From an uncultured Sulfitobacter sp. (lineage in GTDB: Bacteria > Pseudomonadota > Alphaproteobacteria > Rhodobacterales > Rhodobacteraceae): a stretch of DNA of 64,000 nucleotides. This document shows, one piece after another, positions 15,133 to 23,676 of the stretch. How positions within the stretch are numbered: the stretch's first letter is position 1; each line of letters opens with the position of its first letter. The stretch is taken from the NCBI RefSeq assembly GCF_947500075.1, contig NZ_CANMQS010000004.1:1-64000 (forward strand), given 5' to 3'. The position numbers were made by a program, and so were the translations under genes. The notes under the pieces were generated by a model that was not told the origin of the DNA, ran no database searches, and saw only the letters and a program-made list of their open reading frames with translations.

Positions 15133-15381
15133 CTAGCTGTCGCTTTGCGATGTCTCACCGGGAGCTTCGATCTCGACTGTTGGGATCTCCATGGTAACTT
15201 CTTCTGTACCAACGTTGATTTCACCAACTTCTGCTTCGTACTCGGGCAGATTGCCGCCTTCGACACTTACGTCGACGTCTGGGAAACTTGCCTCTTCCGT
15301 CTGGTTAATGTCGATCATGTATGATCCGACGGCCAAAGCGGCGATTGCTCCGACGATCCCAATACCAAATGCAATTTTCAT
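15133..15381 (-). CDS. small exported or membrane-anchored acidic protein
   Basis: An 82-residue protein with an N-terminal hydrophobic segment (residues 2-20, signal anchor or signal peptide) and a strongly acidic remainder rich in Glu, Val and Thr with repeated VEI/EV dipeptides. I do not recognise the family. The ATG has a good AGGGAG site. A perfect EcfG promoter motif 35 bases upstream makes it a probable general-stress gene, most likely periplasmic. Confidence 0.7.
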   Translation of the reverse strand: MKIAFGIGIVGAIAALAVGSYMIDINQTEEASFPDVDVSVEGGNLPEYEAEVGEINVGTEEVTMEIPTVEIEAPGETSQSDS

Positions 15382-15415
15382 AATATTACTCCCTTCGTTC
15401 AGGTTACGGTGAAGT

Positions 15416-15440
15416 AACGGATGTCAGCTTGAACCGTTCC
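15416..15440 (-). promoter_or_regulatory. EcfG-type promoter of the small exported protein/DUF883 operon
   Basis: Minus-strand GGAAC (15436-15440), 16-base spacer, CGTT (15416-15419): a perfect consensus match. Confidence 0.8.
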
Positions 15441-15466
15441 CATCTTGCGTCTGATTATTTTGGTTT

Positions 15467-16195
15467 CTACATGATCGGGCGTTGTACGACTTCGGTGTCG
15501 TCCAACAGCGCAACTTCCGCCAGTGCATCTGTGTCAGTGATGCTGAGCGTTCCGTCAGCCCAGTGTGCCAACTGGCGACGACGCAGTGTGGCGAGCATTT
15601 TGTTCGTGTGAACAAGTGACAGGCCCAAAGCGTCGGCGATGTCCTGTTGGCGGAAGGGTAGGGGCATCTGTCCGTTGTTGACCATTCTGAGGCTTTGACC
15701 ACGCATGAATATCTTGCATAACGCCCAAGCAACGGACTGGAGTGCGGTGCGTTGACCGAGCGTGGTCAGCGCTTCACCTAAAAAATGCTCCTCCACCGCC
15801 GCCAGCCAGGTTATAGAGAAAGCCCGCTCGGGATTGTCGCGGAAAAAACTCCAGAAGGCAGATCGGTCAAACACGCAGAGTGTCATTTTAGTCGTCGCTT
15901 CAACCGAGTGCCCCATTTCGCCCATGACACCGGCCTGAAGGCCAATGAAATCACCCGGCATGATTAGATTCACGACCTGCCGCTTGCCATTTTTCAATAT
16001 TCTATAACGCAGGCCCATACCGTAGAGGGCTGTGAACAACTGCGGGCTGTTAGACCCCTCCATCAGGATGGGCGCCCCTGCATCCACAATCAGTTCACCG
16101 ACCTTGAATCGCTGCATGACAGAGACTTCGTCGCGGGTCATCGGCACAAAAAGGTCGCGTTGACGCAAAGGACAATTTTCACATTTAGTCGCCAA
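15467..16195 (-). CDS. Crp/Fnr-family transcriptional regulator
   Basis: A 242-residue regulator with an N-terminal cyclic-nucleotide-binding-like barrel (residues ~25-140) and a C-terminal winged helix-turn-helix (FRQQDIADALGLSLVHTNKMLATLRRR, ~180-207). The N-terminus has a CENC pair but not the full set of four cysteines of oxygen-sensing Fnr, so redox sensing by an iron-sulphur cluster is unlikely. This subgroup is frequent beside general-stress genes in alphaproteobacteria. It is divergent from the degenerate receiver gene at 16276. Its targets are unknown. Confidence 0.9.
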   Translation of the reverse strand: MATKCENCPLRQRDLFVPMTRDEVSVMQRFKVGELIVDAGAPILMEGSNSPQLFTALYGMGLRYRILKNGKRQVVNLIMPGDFIGLQAGVMGEMGHSVEATTKMTLCVFDRSAFWSFFRDNPERAFSITWLAAVEEHFLGEALTTLGQRTALQSVAWALCKIFMRGQSLRMVNNGQMPLPFRQQDIADALGLSLVHTNKMLATLRRRQLAHWADGTLSITDTDALAEVALLDDTEVVQRPIM

Positions 16196-16275
16196 TTTTT
16201 CTGTTCTCCCTATGTCATAGATTAATGATGGGTCGGTGGGATGTTGATAGAGCGTGGCGGTCTGAGAGGAAACTT

Positions 16276-16623
16276 ATGCCGCATCGCATCATCATAGTTG
16301 AACCTGATCCTATCGTTTGCATCGACTTGGAAGGGACGTTGAAAGATACCTTTCCGGACCATGAAGTTGTCGTCGCTAGCGAGCCCGCTACCGCGACCGC
16401 GCTTCTTCAAGGCGCTGAGGCTGACACGACAGTGTTTGTCAAAGCTAGTTGGTTGATCAAACACGATGGTTTGGACGAAATCATCCGGGAAGCTGCGGCC
16501 GTTGGGTCCCGAATTGTGACACTTGGACAGGTTGATGGGCTACCTCCTTCGTTCCGCGGTGTCGAAGTTCCATTTACCACCGAAATGGTAGTTCAAGCGA
16601 TGTCCTCGGACGCTAAGGCTTGA
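16276..16623 (+). CDS. degenerate receiver-domain protein
   Basis: A 115-residue protein that follows the CheY-like receiver pattern in its first strand (RIIIVEPDPIVCIDLEG, acidic pair kept) and overall length. The third strand reads TTVFVKASW with no phospho-acceptor aspartate, and the usual lysine-proline motif is VPF. It therefore cannot be phosphorylated in the normal way and may act as a pseudo-receiver or protein-binding module. The start at 16276 has a GAGAGGAA site. It sits next to the Crp-type gene and 1.1 kb from phyR, which suggests a role in the same signalling network. Confidence 0.7.
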   Translation: MPHRIIIVEPDPIVCIDLEGTLKDTFPDHEVVVASEPATATALLQGAEADTTVFVKASWLIKHDGLDEIIREAAAVGSRIVTLGQVDGLPPSFRGVEVPFTTEMVVQAMSSDAKA

Positions 16624-16757
16624 GCGAAACTTTCGGCTTTGATCAAACGATCTAGTATAGGCGTGTAGTTCTCTCCCTCCCGGCCAGTCCAAATCTTTAC
16701 ACGTTTTGTGCAGTACCAGAAAGCAACGGTGCACACTTGGTTTCAAAGAAATCAAAT

Positions 16758-16782
16758 GGAACGGTTTCCTAATCTATCAGTT
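16758..16782 (+). promoter_or_regulatory. EcfG-type promoter of the DUF1328 gene
   Basis: GGAAC at 16758-16762, 16-base spacer, AGTT at 16779-16782, 59 bases before the GTG start at 16842. Confidence 0.7.
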
Positions 16783-16841
16783 TTATACTCAGCGATCCTC
16801 AATGGATTGTGTTGTTTGACTTGTTGAGAGGAGGAAAAGAA

Positions 16842-17003
16842 GTGTTGAATTATGCCTTGGCATTTTTGATCGTCGCAATCATTGCCGCTATCTTTGGGTT
16901 TGGAGGGATTGCTTCTGCGTCTGCTGGAATCGCGCAGATCTTATTCTTTGTCTTCCTAGTATTGTTCATTGGTGTGCTGATCCTGCGGTTGATGAAATCT
17001 TGA
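16842..17003 (+). CDS. DUF1328 (YtjA-like) membrane protein
   Basis: A 53-residue protein with two hydrophobic helices; [23 protein letters not shown] at the N-terminus is the DUF1328/YtjA signature. The start is a GTG at 16842 preceded by an excellent GAGGAGG site; an upstream ATG in frame lacks one. Such proteins are small inner-membrane stress proteins of unknown action. An EcfG-type promoter lies upstream, and the convergent ExoD gene ends shortly after it. Confidence 0.9.
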   Translation: MLNYALAFLIVAIIAAIFGFGGIASASAGIAQILFFVFLVLFIGVLILRLMKS

Positions 17004-17051
17004 CAACACCTCATTGCTAGCGCCGCTCTGCGGCTTTCAAAAAGTTGGTGC

Positions 17052-17690
17052 TTAAGACTGGGAAAACGCAGTTGAAAGAAGGGCAAGGGTGAATCCAAGC
17101 GGCAGAAACCCCAGAAGGATGATCATGCCATCCCGTGCGAGCATCCCCAACGCAAACAGTGCAACGCTAAAGCCTACGATGGATGATGAAAACGGAACAA
17201 ACTCCAGAAGCGGCATCACTGCACCTGAGCAAAGACAAACGAGTTGTGGAAGAGAAACCAATGGTTTGCGCGCGAAGAGCACCAGACGCTTGTTGGTCCG
17301 GTCATCAAGCCATGCGGCAGGCCGTCTGACATAATTAAATGCACGAGCGACGAGATCGCCGTTGACCTGCTGGTTTAGAATCCATCTCGGTAGCCATAAG
17401 TTTTCTCGGCCTGTAAGCATCTGCAATGCCACAAGGAAGATGATGGTGCCCATAACAGTAGATAGCATTGGGATCCCGCTCAATGGCGTCGTGACGGCAA
17501 GGGCAGGCATGAGGAGTATTGCGGCAAACCCAGCACCACCGATAGCGCGAAGAATCTCGCGAACGGAAACTCGCTTCGCTGCCGCCGCGTGCACGACTTG
17601 GTCGATAATTTCGACTAGCGACGGCGCGGGCGACGCGATCTTCGCGGTTGTGCGCGTCAGCCCCGTCTGGGTAGGGTCCGAACTATGCAT
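17052..17690 (-). CDS. exoD: ExoD-family membrane protein
   Basis: A 212-residue protein with about four to five membrane segments. It matches ExoD: SLVEIIDQVVHAAAAKRVSVREIL at residues ~24-47, GGAGFAAILLMPALAVTTPLSGIP, and a conserved WLDDRTNKRL-like cytoplasmic loop. ExoD in rhizobia affects exopolysaccharide production and alkaline tolerance, though its reaction is unknown. It begins 12 bases after the phyR stop on the same strand, so it is read from the phyR promoter, an uncommon but sensible coupling to the stress response. Confidence 0.85.
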   Translation of the reverse strand: MHSSDPTQTGLTRTTAKIASPAPSLVEIIDQVVHAAAAKRVSVREILRAIGGAGFAAILLMPALAVTTPLSGIPMLSTVMGTIIFLVALQMLTGRENLWLPRWILNQQVNGDLVARAFNYVRRPAAWLDDRTNKRLVLFARKPLVSLPQLVCLCSGAVMPLLEFVPFSSSIVGFSVALFALGMLARDGMIILLGFLPLGFTLALLSTAFSQS

Positions 17691-17702
17691 CGTGCCTGCG
17701 CC

Positions 17703-18512
17703 TTAGCCCTTCAAAGTGACGGTTGACGCAAAGAACATGGCTTGGCTGACAGCGGATCGCACCTGTTCCTCCTGAAATGGCTTCGAGATCAAGAATGCAG
17801 GTTCCGGCTTGTCTCCGGTCAGCATTCTTTCGGGGAACGCTGTGATAAAGATTACAGGCACGTCCATCAGTCCCAGCAGGTCGTTCACGGCGTCGATGCC
17901 GGAGGAGTTATCAGCCAGCTGAATATCGGCAAGAATGAGATCTGGTTGCGAAGTCCTTCCGTGATCAAGGGCCTCTGTGTGGGTTCGAGAAACACCCGTT
18001 ACATCATGTCCAAGCGATTGTACGATTGCGGAAAGGTCAGCGGCGATGATCGGTTCATCTTCGATGATCATCACCCGGCCTTGGGTGCTTTCGGCCAGCT
18101 CAGTGTTGGCCGTTTCAATCAGATGGCGTACTTCTGAAGAGTTCACGTCCATAATCTTAGCGATATGATCAACGCTGAACTCCTCGATTGTACGTAGCAA
18201 TAGCGCTTCTCGGGAATTCACTGTCAGCTTCGCTAACAACGCGTGAGTGCGGCCCCGCAACGCGTCTTCAGGCGCAGACGGCGACACACCCGACAAAGAC
18301 CATATTCTGTGAAAGCACTTAAAGAGGTTAACTTTGATTGGATCAGAATTCTCAAAGGGGCTCCTGTCATCCAAAATCGTCTTCAGCGTTGCGACCGTAA
18401 TTTTGTCCCCGCGCGATTGGGAACCGGTGAGGCCTCTAGCGTACCTCCTTAGGTATGGCATCTCTGCAGTGAGCTGTTCGGAGAACGTCTTATCCCGCAT
18501 TGTGTCGTTCAT
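17703..18512 (-). CDS. phyR: PhyR, general-stress anti-anti-sigma response regulator
   Basis: A 269-residue regulator with an N-terminal sigma-like domain (residues ~10-140, lacking DNA-binding ability in this family) and a C-terminal receiver (~145-265). The receiver has the acidic pair at E151/D152, phospho-acceptor D196 in LILADIQLA, T224 in FITAF and K244 in SKPF. Phosphorylated PhyR captures the anti-sigma factor NepR and so frees EcfG. It is divergent from nepR-ecfG across a compact shared promoter. The likely phosphodonor is the HisKA_2-type kinase at 19320. All residues needed for activity are present. Confidence 0.95.
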   Translation of the reverse strand: MNDTMRDKTFSEQLTAEMPYLRRYARGLTGSQSRGDKITVATLKTILDDRSPFENSDPIKVNLFKCFHRIWSLSGVSPSAPEDALRGRTHALLAKLTVNSREALLLRTIEEFSVDHIAKIMDVNSSEVRHLIETANTELAESTQGRVMIIEDEPIIAADLSAIVQSLGHDVTGVSRTHTEALDHGRTSQPDLILADIQLADNSSGIDAVNDLLGLMDVPVIFITAFPERMLTGDKPEPAFLISKPFQEEQVRSAVSQAMFFASTVTLKG

Positions 18513-18538
18513 TGTTCGCGCCTTTTTTAATTTTCTAT

Positions 18539-18563
18539 GGAACGAACACCCTACGTCGCAGTT
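18539..18563 (+). promoter_or_regulatory. EcfG-type promoter of nepR-ecfG
   Basis: GGAAC at 18539-18543, 16-base spacer, AGTT at 18560-18563. It overlaps the minus-strand phyR promoter within a palindrome GGAACGAAC-N13-GTTCGTTCC. Confidence 0.75.
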
Positions 18564-18569
18564 CGTTCC
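18545..18569 (-). promoter_or_regulatory. EcfG-type promoter of phyR-exoD
   Basis: Minus-strand GGAAC (18565-18569), 16-base spacer, TGTT (18545-18548). It shares most of its bases with the nepR promoter, so two polymerases could not use the site at once. Confidence 0.75.
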
Positions 18570-18607
18570 GTATAAGTGTTACTTTTTCCTTAAGGCAGCG
18601 CAGCGCA

Positions 18608-18772
18608 ATGACAGACGAAGAGGCTTCAAAGCAGGAGCGGATAAATCAGTATATTAACAACAATCTCAAGACGATCTTGGCCGATCTGGCAGAAGACGAG
18701 ATGCCGGACGAGATCACGGATCTGCTGATGGTTCTTCGAGCTCAGGATGAGCAGATGAAGGACAAGAAATGA
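18608..18772 (+). CDS. nepR: NepR-family anti-sigma factor
   Basis: A 54-residue helical protein with the NepR core INNNLKTILADLAEDEMPDEITDLL at residues ~15-40, which forms the two helices that grip EcfG or, in competition, the sigma-like domain of PhyR. The start at 18608 gives the normal short N-terminal tail. Its stop overlaps the ecfG start (ATGA), ensuring matched production of sigma and anti-sigma. It lies between phyR and ecfG, the canonical order in alphaproteobacteria. Confidence 0.95.
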   Translation: MTDEEASKQERINQYINNNLKTILADLAEDEMPDEITDLLMVLRAQDEQMKDKK

Positions 18773-19323
18773 GTGTGATGGATCCAAGAGATGAATTGGT
18801 GACGCACTTGCCTGCCGTACGTGCTTTCGCGCTTAGTCTAACCCGCAACCGAACTGTTGCCGACGACATGATGCAGGACACCGTACTGAAAGCCTGGACT
18901 AACATGGACAAGTTCACGCCAGGCACGAACATGCGGGCATGGCTGTTCACAATTTTACGCAACAATTTCTACTCCTCGCGGCGCAAGCTTAATCGTGAAG
19001 TTGCTGATGTGGATAATACTTATTCTGACAGGCTCGCCGTGAAACCCGATCACGATGGGAGGCTACAAATGTCAGATTTCAAGGTCGCCTTCGATCAACT
19101 AAAAGATGAACATCGCGAAGCGCTGATCTTGGTGGGTGCGTCTGGATTTTCCTACGATGACGCAGCAGAGATGTGTGGTGTTGCGCCGGGCACAATGAAG
19201 AGCCGCGTAAACAGAGCACGCGCCAAGCTGACGGAGATGCTTCATCTAGATGAAGACGATGTACTGGAGCTCACTGACGTTGAAACATTGTCCGTTGTGG
19301 GCAGTCCGAACATTCCTTCATGA
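18769..19323 (+). CDS. ecfG: EcfG-family RNA polymerase sigma factor
   Basis: A 184-residue ECF sigma factor of the EcfG (ECF15) type. Region 2 spans residues ~10-75 (FALSLTRNRTVADDMMQDTVLKAW and the following NMRAWLFTILRNNFYS). Region 4 spans ~105-160 (REALILVGASGFSYDDAAEMCG and GTMKSRVNRARAKL), with a short acidic tail. It directs transcription from GGAAC-N16/17-NGTT promoters, of which fifteen are visible in 4.4-28.4 kb. It overlaps nepR upstream and the kinase gene downstream, forming a nepR-ecfG-kinase-PLD transcript. Confidence 0.95.
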   Translation: MSVMDPRDELVTHLPAVRAFALSLTRNRTVADDMMQDTVLKAWTNMDKFTPGTNMRAWLFTILRNNFYSSRRKLNREVADVDNTYSDRLAVKPDHDGRLQMSDFKVAFDQLKDEHREALILVGASGFSYDDAAEMCGVAPGTMKSRVNRARAKLTEMLHLDEDDVLELTDVETLSVVGSPNIPS

Positions 19324-21029
19324 TTGGAAAACAGCATTTCAAGCGGCTGAATGTCCAATTGGTCGCTTTCCTTTTACTGGCACTCTTGCCTCTTGGATCC
19401 GTCGCGATTTACCAGACTAACCGCGTTGCTCTCACAGCAGATGAAAACGCAAACCTCGCGCTCTTGGCATTGACTGAACGCGCCGCAAGGCGAGAAGAAG
19501 CCCTCATTGAGCGCGCTGTCGGTGCTGCGCGCTTTTTCGGACTAATCGCAGCGGATTTGTTGCGTGAGCCTGGGAGTTGCAAGCCTGTGCTGTCGCGCTT
19601 TGTCGCCGCAAACCCGGACTACAGTTTTGTCGGAGTGATACCGCCGACGGGTATCGTCGAGTGTTCATCAGTAAACAATGCGGTCGATTTTAGGGACATG
19701 CCCAACTTCGAGGCGACGATGTCAAAACAGACGCCAACGATCGTTGTGAACCGGGTCGCACCAACCTCTGGTGAGTCCGTCTTTGTGGTATCGGAACCCT
19801 TCAAGGTGAAGGGCAGCTTTGCCGGCTTGGTGTCGGTGTCGATCCCGCATCGAAACCTACCGGAAACGCGGGAAAGTTTGCAAAATCTAGGACTTATAGA
19901 TTTGATCACCTTTAATGAGGATGGTTTGGTTCTAACCACTCGCGAGGGGGTATCTGCTGCAGCCAACGAACTTCCAATTGACAGGGATCTGAGGAATCTA
20001 CCAACGGATCGCTCTAGATCATTCCGATCGGAAAACCGTGACGGGGTAGAGCGGCGGTACAGTGTGGTCCCGATTGCAGGGACACCCGCGACAATTCTGG
20101 CCGTTTGGTCGCTTAACCCGGCGTTATCTGGGGACGAAAGCGATCACATTCCAGCATCGATTTTTCCAGTTTTGATGATGTTTTCCAGTCTCGGCGTCGC
20201 GATGCTCGCCATGCACACGCTTGTTTTGCGGCATCTGCAACGCATCGGACGGGACATGGACAAATTCGCCGATGACCGAACCGTGCAGCACTACCGTGAA
20301 GACATCGTCCTGTTGCCTTTAGAGATTGAAAAGCTCTCTGACAATTTTGCCCGGATGAGCAAAGAAATCCTAGAAGATGAAGCTAACCTTGAGAGTTCAT
20401 TGCTAGAGAAGGAGGTCTTGATCAAGGAGATCCATCATCGAGTGAAGAACAACCTTCAACTAATTTCCTCTGTCATGAACATCCAGATCCGCTCGGCGCA
20501 ACATCGCGAAACGAAGGACGTCCTGCGCCGACTTCAAGACCGCGTTCTCAGCCTTGCGACAATCCATCGCGATCTTTATCAATCACAAGACGGTGGACTT
20601 GTGGACGCGGCTGGTTTGGTCCGCGAAATCGTCGATAAATCAGCTGAAATGGCGATCTCTGAAGGGAGTCGTATTACGGTCGACACAGAGATTGATGACC
20701 TGCGGTTGTTCCCTGATCAAGCTGTTCCGCTTTCAATGCTGGTCGCAGAAGCAGCAACGAATGCAATGAAATATGTTGGTAGCGACAATGATGACCACGC
20801 GTCGATTGAGGTTCGCTTGCGGCAATCGGGAGCGAAATGGAAGCTGGTCTTTGCCAACTCGATTGGCGACACTGTTTCAACAGATAGCACTGGATTGGGT
20901 GGAACGTTGATGGATGCCTTTGCTCAGCAACTGGGAGGTGAACTAGAAATCCACCGGGATGATCAGCGCTATGTAATGGAGCTCTGCTTTGAAGCGCTTG
21001 AGTTCGAACCAGAGGTCCGAAACTATTGA
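19320..21029 (+). CDS. HisKA_2-type membrane sensor histidine kinase
   Basis: A 569-residue kinase. A first membrane helix (residues ~13-33) and a second (~280-305) enclose a ~245-residue periplasmic sensor resembling a Cache domain. A HAMP-like linker, then the HisKA_2 motif EIHHRVKNNLQL around residue 372 (phospho-acceptor histidine), and an ATPase domain with a LVAEAATNAMKYV N-box follow. HisKA_2/HWE kinases are the usual partners of PhyR. Its gene overlaps ecfG by 4 bases, so it is the probable input sensor of this general-stress circuit. The ligand is unknown. Confidence 0.92.
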   Translation: MIGKQHFKRLNVQLVAFLLLALLPLGSVAIYQTNRVALTADENANLALLALTERAARREEALIERAVGAARFFGLIAADLLREPGSCKPVLSRFVAANPDYSFVGVIPPTGIVECSSVNNAVDFRDMPNFEATMSKQTPTIVVNRVAPTSGESVFVVSEPFKVKGSFAGLVSVSIPHRNLPETRESLQNLGLIDLITFNEDGLVLTTREGVSAAANELPIDRDLRNLPTDRSRSFRSENRDGVERRYSVVPIAGTPATILAVWSLNPALSGDESDHIPASIFPVLMMFSSLGVAMLAMHTLVLRHLQRIGRDMDKFADDRTVQHYREDIVLLPLEIEKLSDNFARMSKEILEDEANLESSLLEKEVLIKEIHHRVKNNLQLISSVMNIQIRSAQHRETKDVLRRLQDRVLSLATIHRDLYQSQDGGLVDAAGLVREIVDKSAEMAISEGSRITVDTEIDDLRLFPDQAVPLSMLVAEAATNAMKYVGSDNDDHASIEVRLRQSGAKWKLVFANSIGDTVSTDSTGLGGTLMDAFAQQLGGELEIHRDDQRYVMELCFEALEFEPEVRNY

Positions 21030-22561
21030 ACGCCGAAGACGCCCATCGTGAGTTTGACGTCCTTGTCACCGCATCGGAGGCCTATCCGCGTCTGGAGACC
21101 GAGTTTCTCAAAGCCAAGCAAGAAATCGTAGCTGGGTTCCGCATCTTTGATCCTGAGACAACTTTGTACTCGGACGAAGCTAGGGATGTGGGAGAAATCT
21201 GGGCAGACCTTATAACCCATACCCTGAACAGGGGTGTCAGGATCAAGATATTCACAACCGACTTTGATCCAGTCGTGCGCATGGACATGCATTATTACGC
21301 TTGGCAGTGCCATCATGGCTTGATTGCTGCCGGTGAGGCTTCAGATCAACCAGAAAATCTATCGGTTGATACGGGCCTGCATCCGGCAAGACTGGGTTTG
21401 CTACCGCGCACAGTTCTTTGGATGCGATCTGTGAAGGAGATCCGCAACCAACTGCATCAGCTTGCAAAAAGGGTCCGCGTTGAGGACCTTTTGGAGACGG
21501 CACCTCAGATCAAACGCCTCACCAGAAGAGTAGCAGGTCAACTGAAGCCACGCTTGTTTCCCCCCCCCGCCCTGGTGCCAGTGTCGCATCATCAGAAACT
21601 AGCAGTTTTTGATGAAACGCGGCTCTACATCGGGGGCTTGGATTTGAATGATCGGCGCTTCGATACCCCAGAGCACCAGAGAGATGGGCCAGAAACCTGG
21701 CATGACATCCAAGTTCTTGTGACTGGACAAATTGCGCGCGAAGCACGGAACCACTTGTTGACTATGGATCAGGCATTCCACGGACACAAAGTGACGCGAC
21801 CAGAAAAACTGCTTCGCACACTCTCTGCCAAGCGCAAATTTCAGTTGCCCTATATGTCTCCCAAACCGGTCTTCAGCGAGATCGCCGATGCACACCGTAC
21901 AGCGATCGGTAAATCCAAACAGTTAATTTACTTTGAAACACAGTTTTTTCGGGACGAAGCGCTGGCGCAATGTCTGGCCGCCAGAGCGCGTGAAATACCT
22001 GACTTGGATCTGATCATGATGTTGCCTGCGGCGCCGGAAGACATCGCTTTTACAGACACTTGGGGCCCCGACGCAGCTTTTGGCGAGCACCTGCAGACAA
22101 AATGTGTCAGTATTTTGCAGGAAGCTTTTGCTGAACGTTTGTTTATTGGATCACCTGTTCAGAAACGCACGAAGGTTACGAAAGGGCGCGACACTCACTT
22201 TGATGCGCCGATTATCTATCTGCACGCCAAGGTCTCCGTTTTCGACGACCATACTGGCATCGTATCTTCGGCAAATCTGAATGGTCGCAGCATGAGCTGG
22301 GATACAGAAGCGGGTGTCGCGACGCAAACTGGCGCAGAAGTTGCGCAACTGAAAAGGCGCTGTTTCAAGCATTGGTTGCAGGATGGTTTCCGGCAAGAAT
22401 TCTACAACCCAAGGACCGCGTTGCAGGCGTGGAGCACGCTGGCAGCAACCAACACGCGATGTGTGCCGGAGGAACGTCAGGGTCTTGTCGTGCCTTACAA
22501 CGTGCAGGCAGCAAAAGAGGATGCTCAGTTTTTGCCGGGTGTTCCGCCTGAGATGGCTTGA
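21026..22561 (+). CDS. phospholipase D-family protein
   Basis: A 511-residue enzyme with two HKD motifs: HHQKLAVFDETRLYIGG near residue 190 and HAKVSVFDDHTGIVSSANLNGRS near 400. Both are complete, as required for phosphatidyl-transferase or phospholipase activity. There is no signal peptide, so it probably acts on the inner leaflet. The start is a TTG overlapping the kinase stop (TTGA), making it the fourth gene of the nepR operon. Similar PLD genes are found beside PhyR circuits in roseobacters; substrates are unknown, with cardiolipin or phosphatidylcholine turnover being possible. Confidence 0.88.
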   Translation: MNAEDAHREFDVLVTASEAYPRLETEFLKAKQEIVAGFRIFDPETTLYSDEARDVGEIWADLITHTLNRGVRIKIFTTDFDPVVRMDMHYYAWQCHHGLIAAGEASDQPENLSVDTGLHPARLGLLPRTVLWMRSVKEIRNQLHQLAKRVRVEDLLETAPQIKRLTRRVAGQLKPRLFPPPALVPVSHHQKLAVFDETRLYIGGLDLNDRRFDTPEHQRDGPETWHDIQVLVTGQIAREARNHLLTMDQAFHGHKVTRPEKLLRTLSAKRKFQLPYMSPKPVFSEIADAHRTAIGKSKQLIYFETQFFRDEALAQCLAARAREIPDLDLIMMLPAAPEDIAFTDTWGPDAAFGEHLQTKCVSILQEAFAERLFIGSPVQKRTKVTKGRDTHFDAPIIYLHAKVSVFDDHTGIVSSANLNGRSMSWDTEAGVATQTGAEVAQLKRRCFKHWLQDGFRQEFYNPRTALQAWSTLAATNTRCVPEERQGLVVPYNVQAAKEDAQFLPGVPPEMA

Positions 22562-23613
22562 TCACCAAATCCACGGAAAACCGTCCAGGTCCAGATCAGC
22601 AGCGGGATAGCAATGATTCCACCTATCGGTCCCCAAAGCCAAAGCCAGAAAATGAGAGATAAAAAGATCAGCAGCGGGTTGACTGCCAAGCTCTTACCCA
22701 CGAGCGTTGGGGTAACAAATTGGGCCTCTGTTGCATTCATTGCGAGATAGAGTGCAGGTGGCACAAAGCTGGCCGCGCCGTCGAAGGCAACCATTCCTGT
22801 GACGGTAAGCATGGCCACTAGTGCCGCTGGCCCAAGGTAAAGGACAAAATTCAGCAGAAACGCGAGCAAGCCCCAGATGACAGGGTAGGGCATCCCGATC
22901 AAATGCATGACGACCACGACCAATGTCCCGAAACCGAAATTTATGGCTGAGATGGTCAGAACATACCTTGCTACCTGCTTGGCGGCGAGGTGCAGATCAG
23001 ATTTCTGTAATGGCGCGATGCGGCGGCTCAACCAGTCATAGACGGAGTCACGGGCAAGCAAGAAGAAATACAGGGTGCCAGTAAAAATCAGAAACTGGGC
23101 AGCGAATTGCGGGGCGTAGAAAAGTGCGTCTGTGAGGGAAGGGAGCTCCGACGCACCGTCGCCGGACCCAGTTGAACCGTTCAGTTCAATAGCTGCTACC
23201 ATGTCGTCTGACAGCTGCTCAAGCCCGCTAAGCAAAGCTCGAAGTTCCCGAATGGAAGCGCGCAGTTCATCGCGGATCACTGGCGCTTGGCTGATCGCAA
23301 GTGAGATGTAGGGCTCCAATAGCAAGAGGATCAAAAGGATCATTGCGAGCGCAAGCAACACCGACAGAAACGCTGCAACAGCCTTCGGAAGACGGAGCTT
23401 TTCCCAAAGGTCTGACAATGGCGTCATGACAACGCCGAGCAAGAAAGCAGCAACAATAGGTGCAAGGATGTCCTGCGCTTGCTGCAATGTGACGAGGACA
23501 ACTATGGCTGCCAAGATCACAAGACAAAAAGTGTTAATGGACGCGTTCATTGTGCTGACCCGTCTGCTGACGCTGGTCGCCACGGCTGATAGATCAAGCT
23601 CATGCCCTGGCAT
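22525..23613 (-). CDS. AI-2E/PerM-family transporter
   Basis: A 362-residue membrane protein with about eight hydrophobic helices and the family pattern: an N-terminal pair of helices (LVILAAIVVLVTLQQAQDILAPIVAAFLLG), a polar central region (~120-180) and a C-terminal GPIGGIIAIPLLIW segment. Members export small molecules or act as sodium/proton antiporters; autoinducer-2 export is known for only some. Its stop overlaps the convergent PLD gene by 37 bases. The start could also be the internal ATG at 23550, which begins right at the first helix. No EcfG motif was found in front of it. Confidence 0.88.
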   Translation of the reverse strand: MPGHELDLSAVATSVSRRVSTMNASINTFCLVILAAIVVLVTLQQAQDILAPIVAAFLLGVVMTPLSDLWEKLRLPKAVAAFLSVLLALAMILLILLLLEPYISLAISQAPVIRDELRASIRELRALLSGLEQLSDDMVAAIELNGSTGSGDGASELPSLTDALFYAPQFAAQFLIFTGTLYFFLLARDSVYDWLSRRIAPLQKSDLHLAAKQVARYVLTISAINFGFGTLVVVVMHLIGMPYPVIWGLLAFLLNFVLYLGPAALVAMLTVTGMVAFDGAASFVPPALYLAMNATEAQFVTPTLVGKSLAVNPLLIFLSLIFWLWLWGPIGGIIAIPLLIWTWTVFRGFGDQAISGGTPGKN

Positions 23614-23676
23614 CCATTTTTTTGAGACTGTCCAAGCGCGGTGCGATGACCCGCCTTCTGCCTGCGGCGTTGGAGA

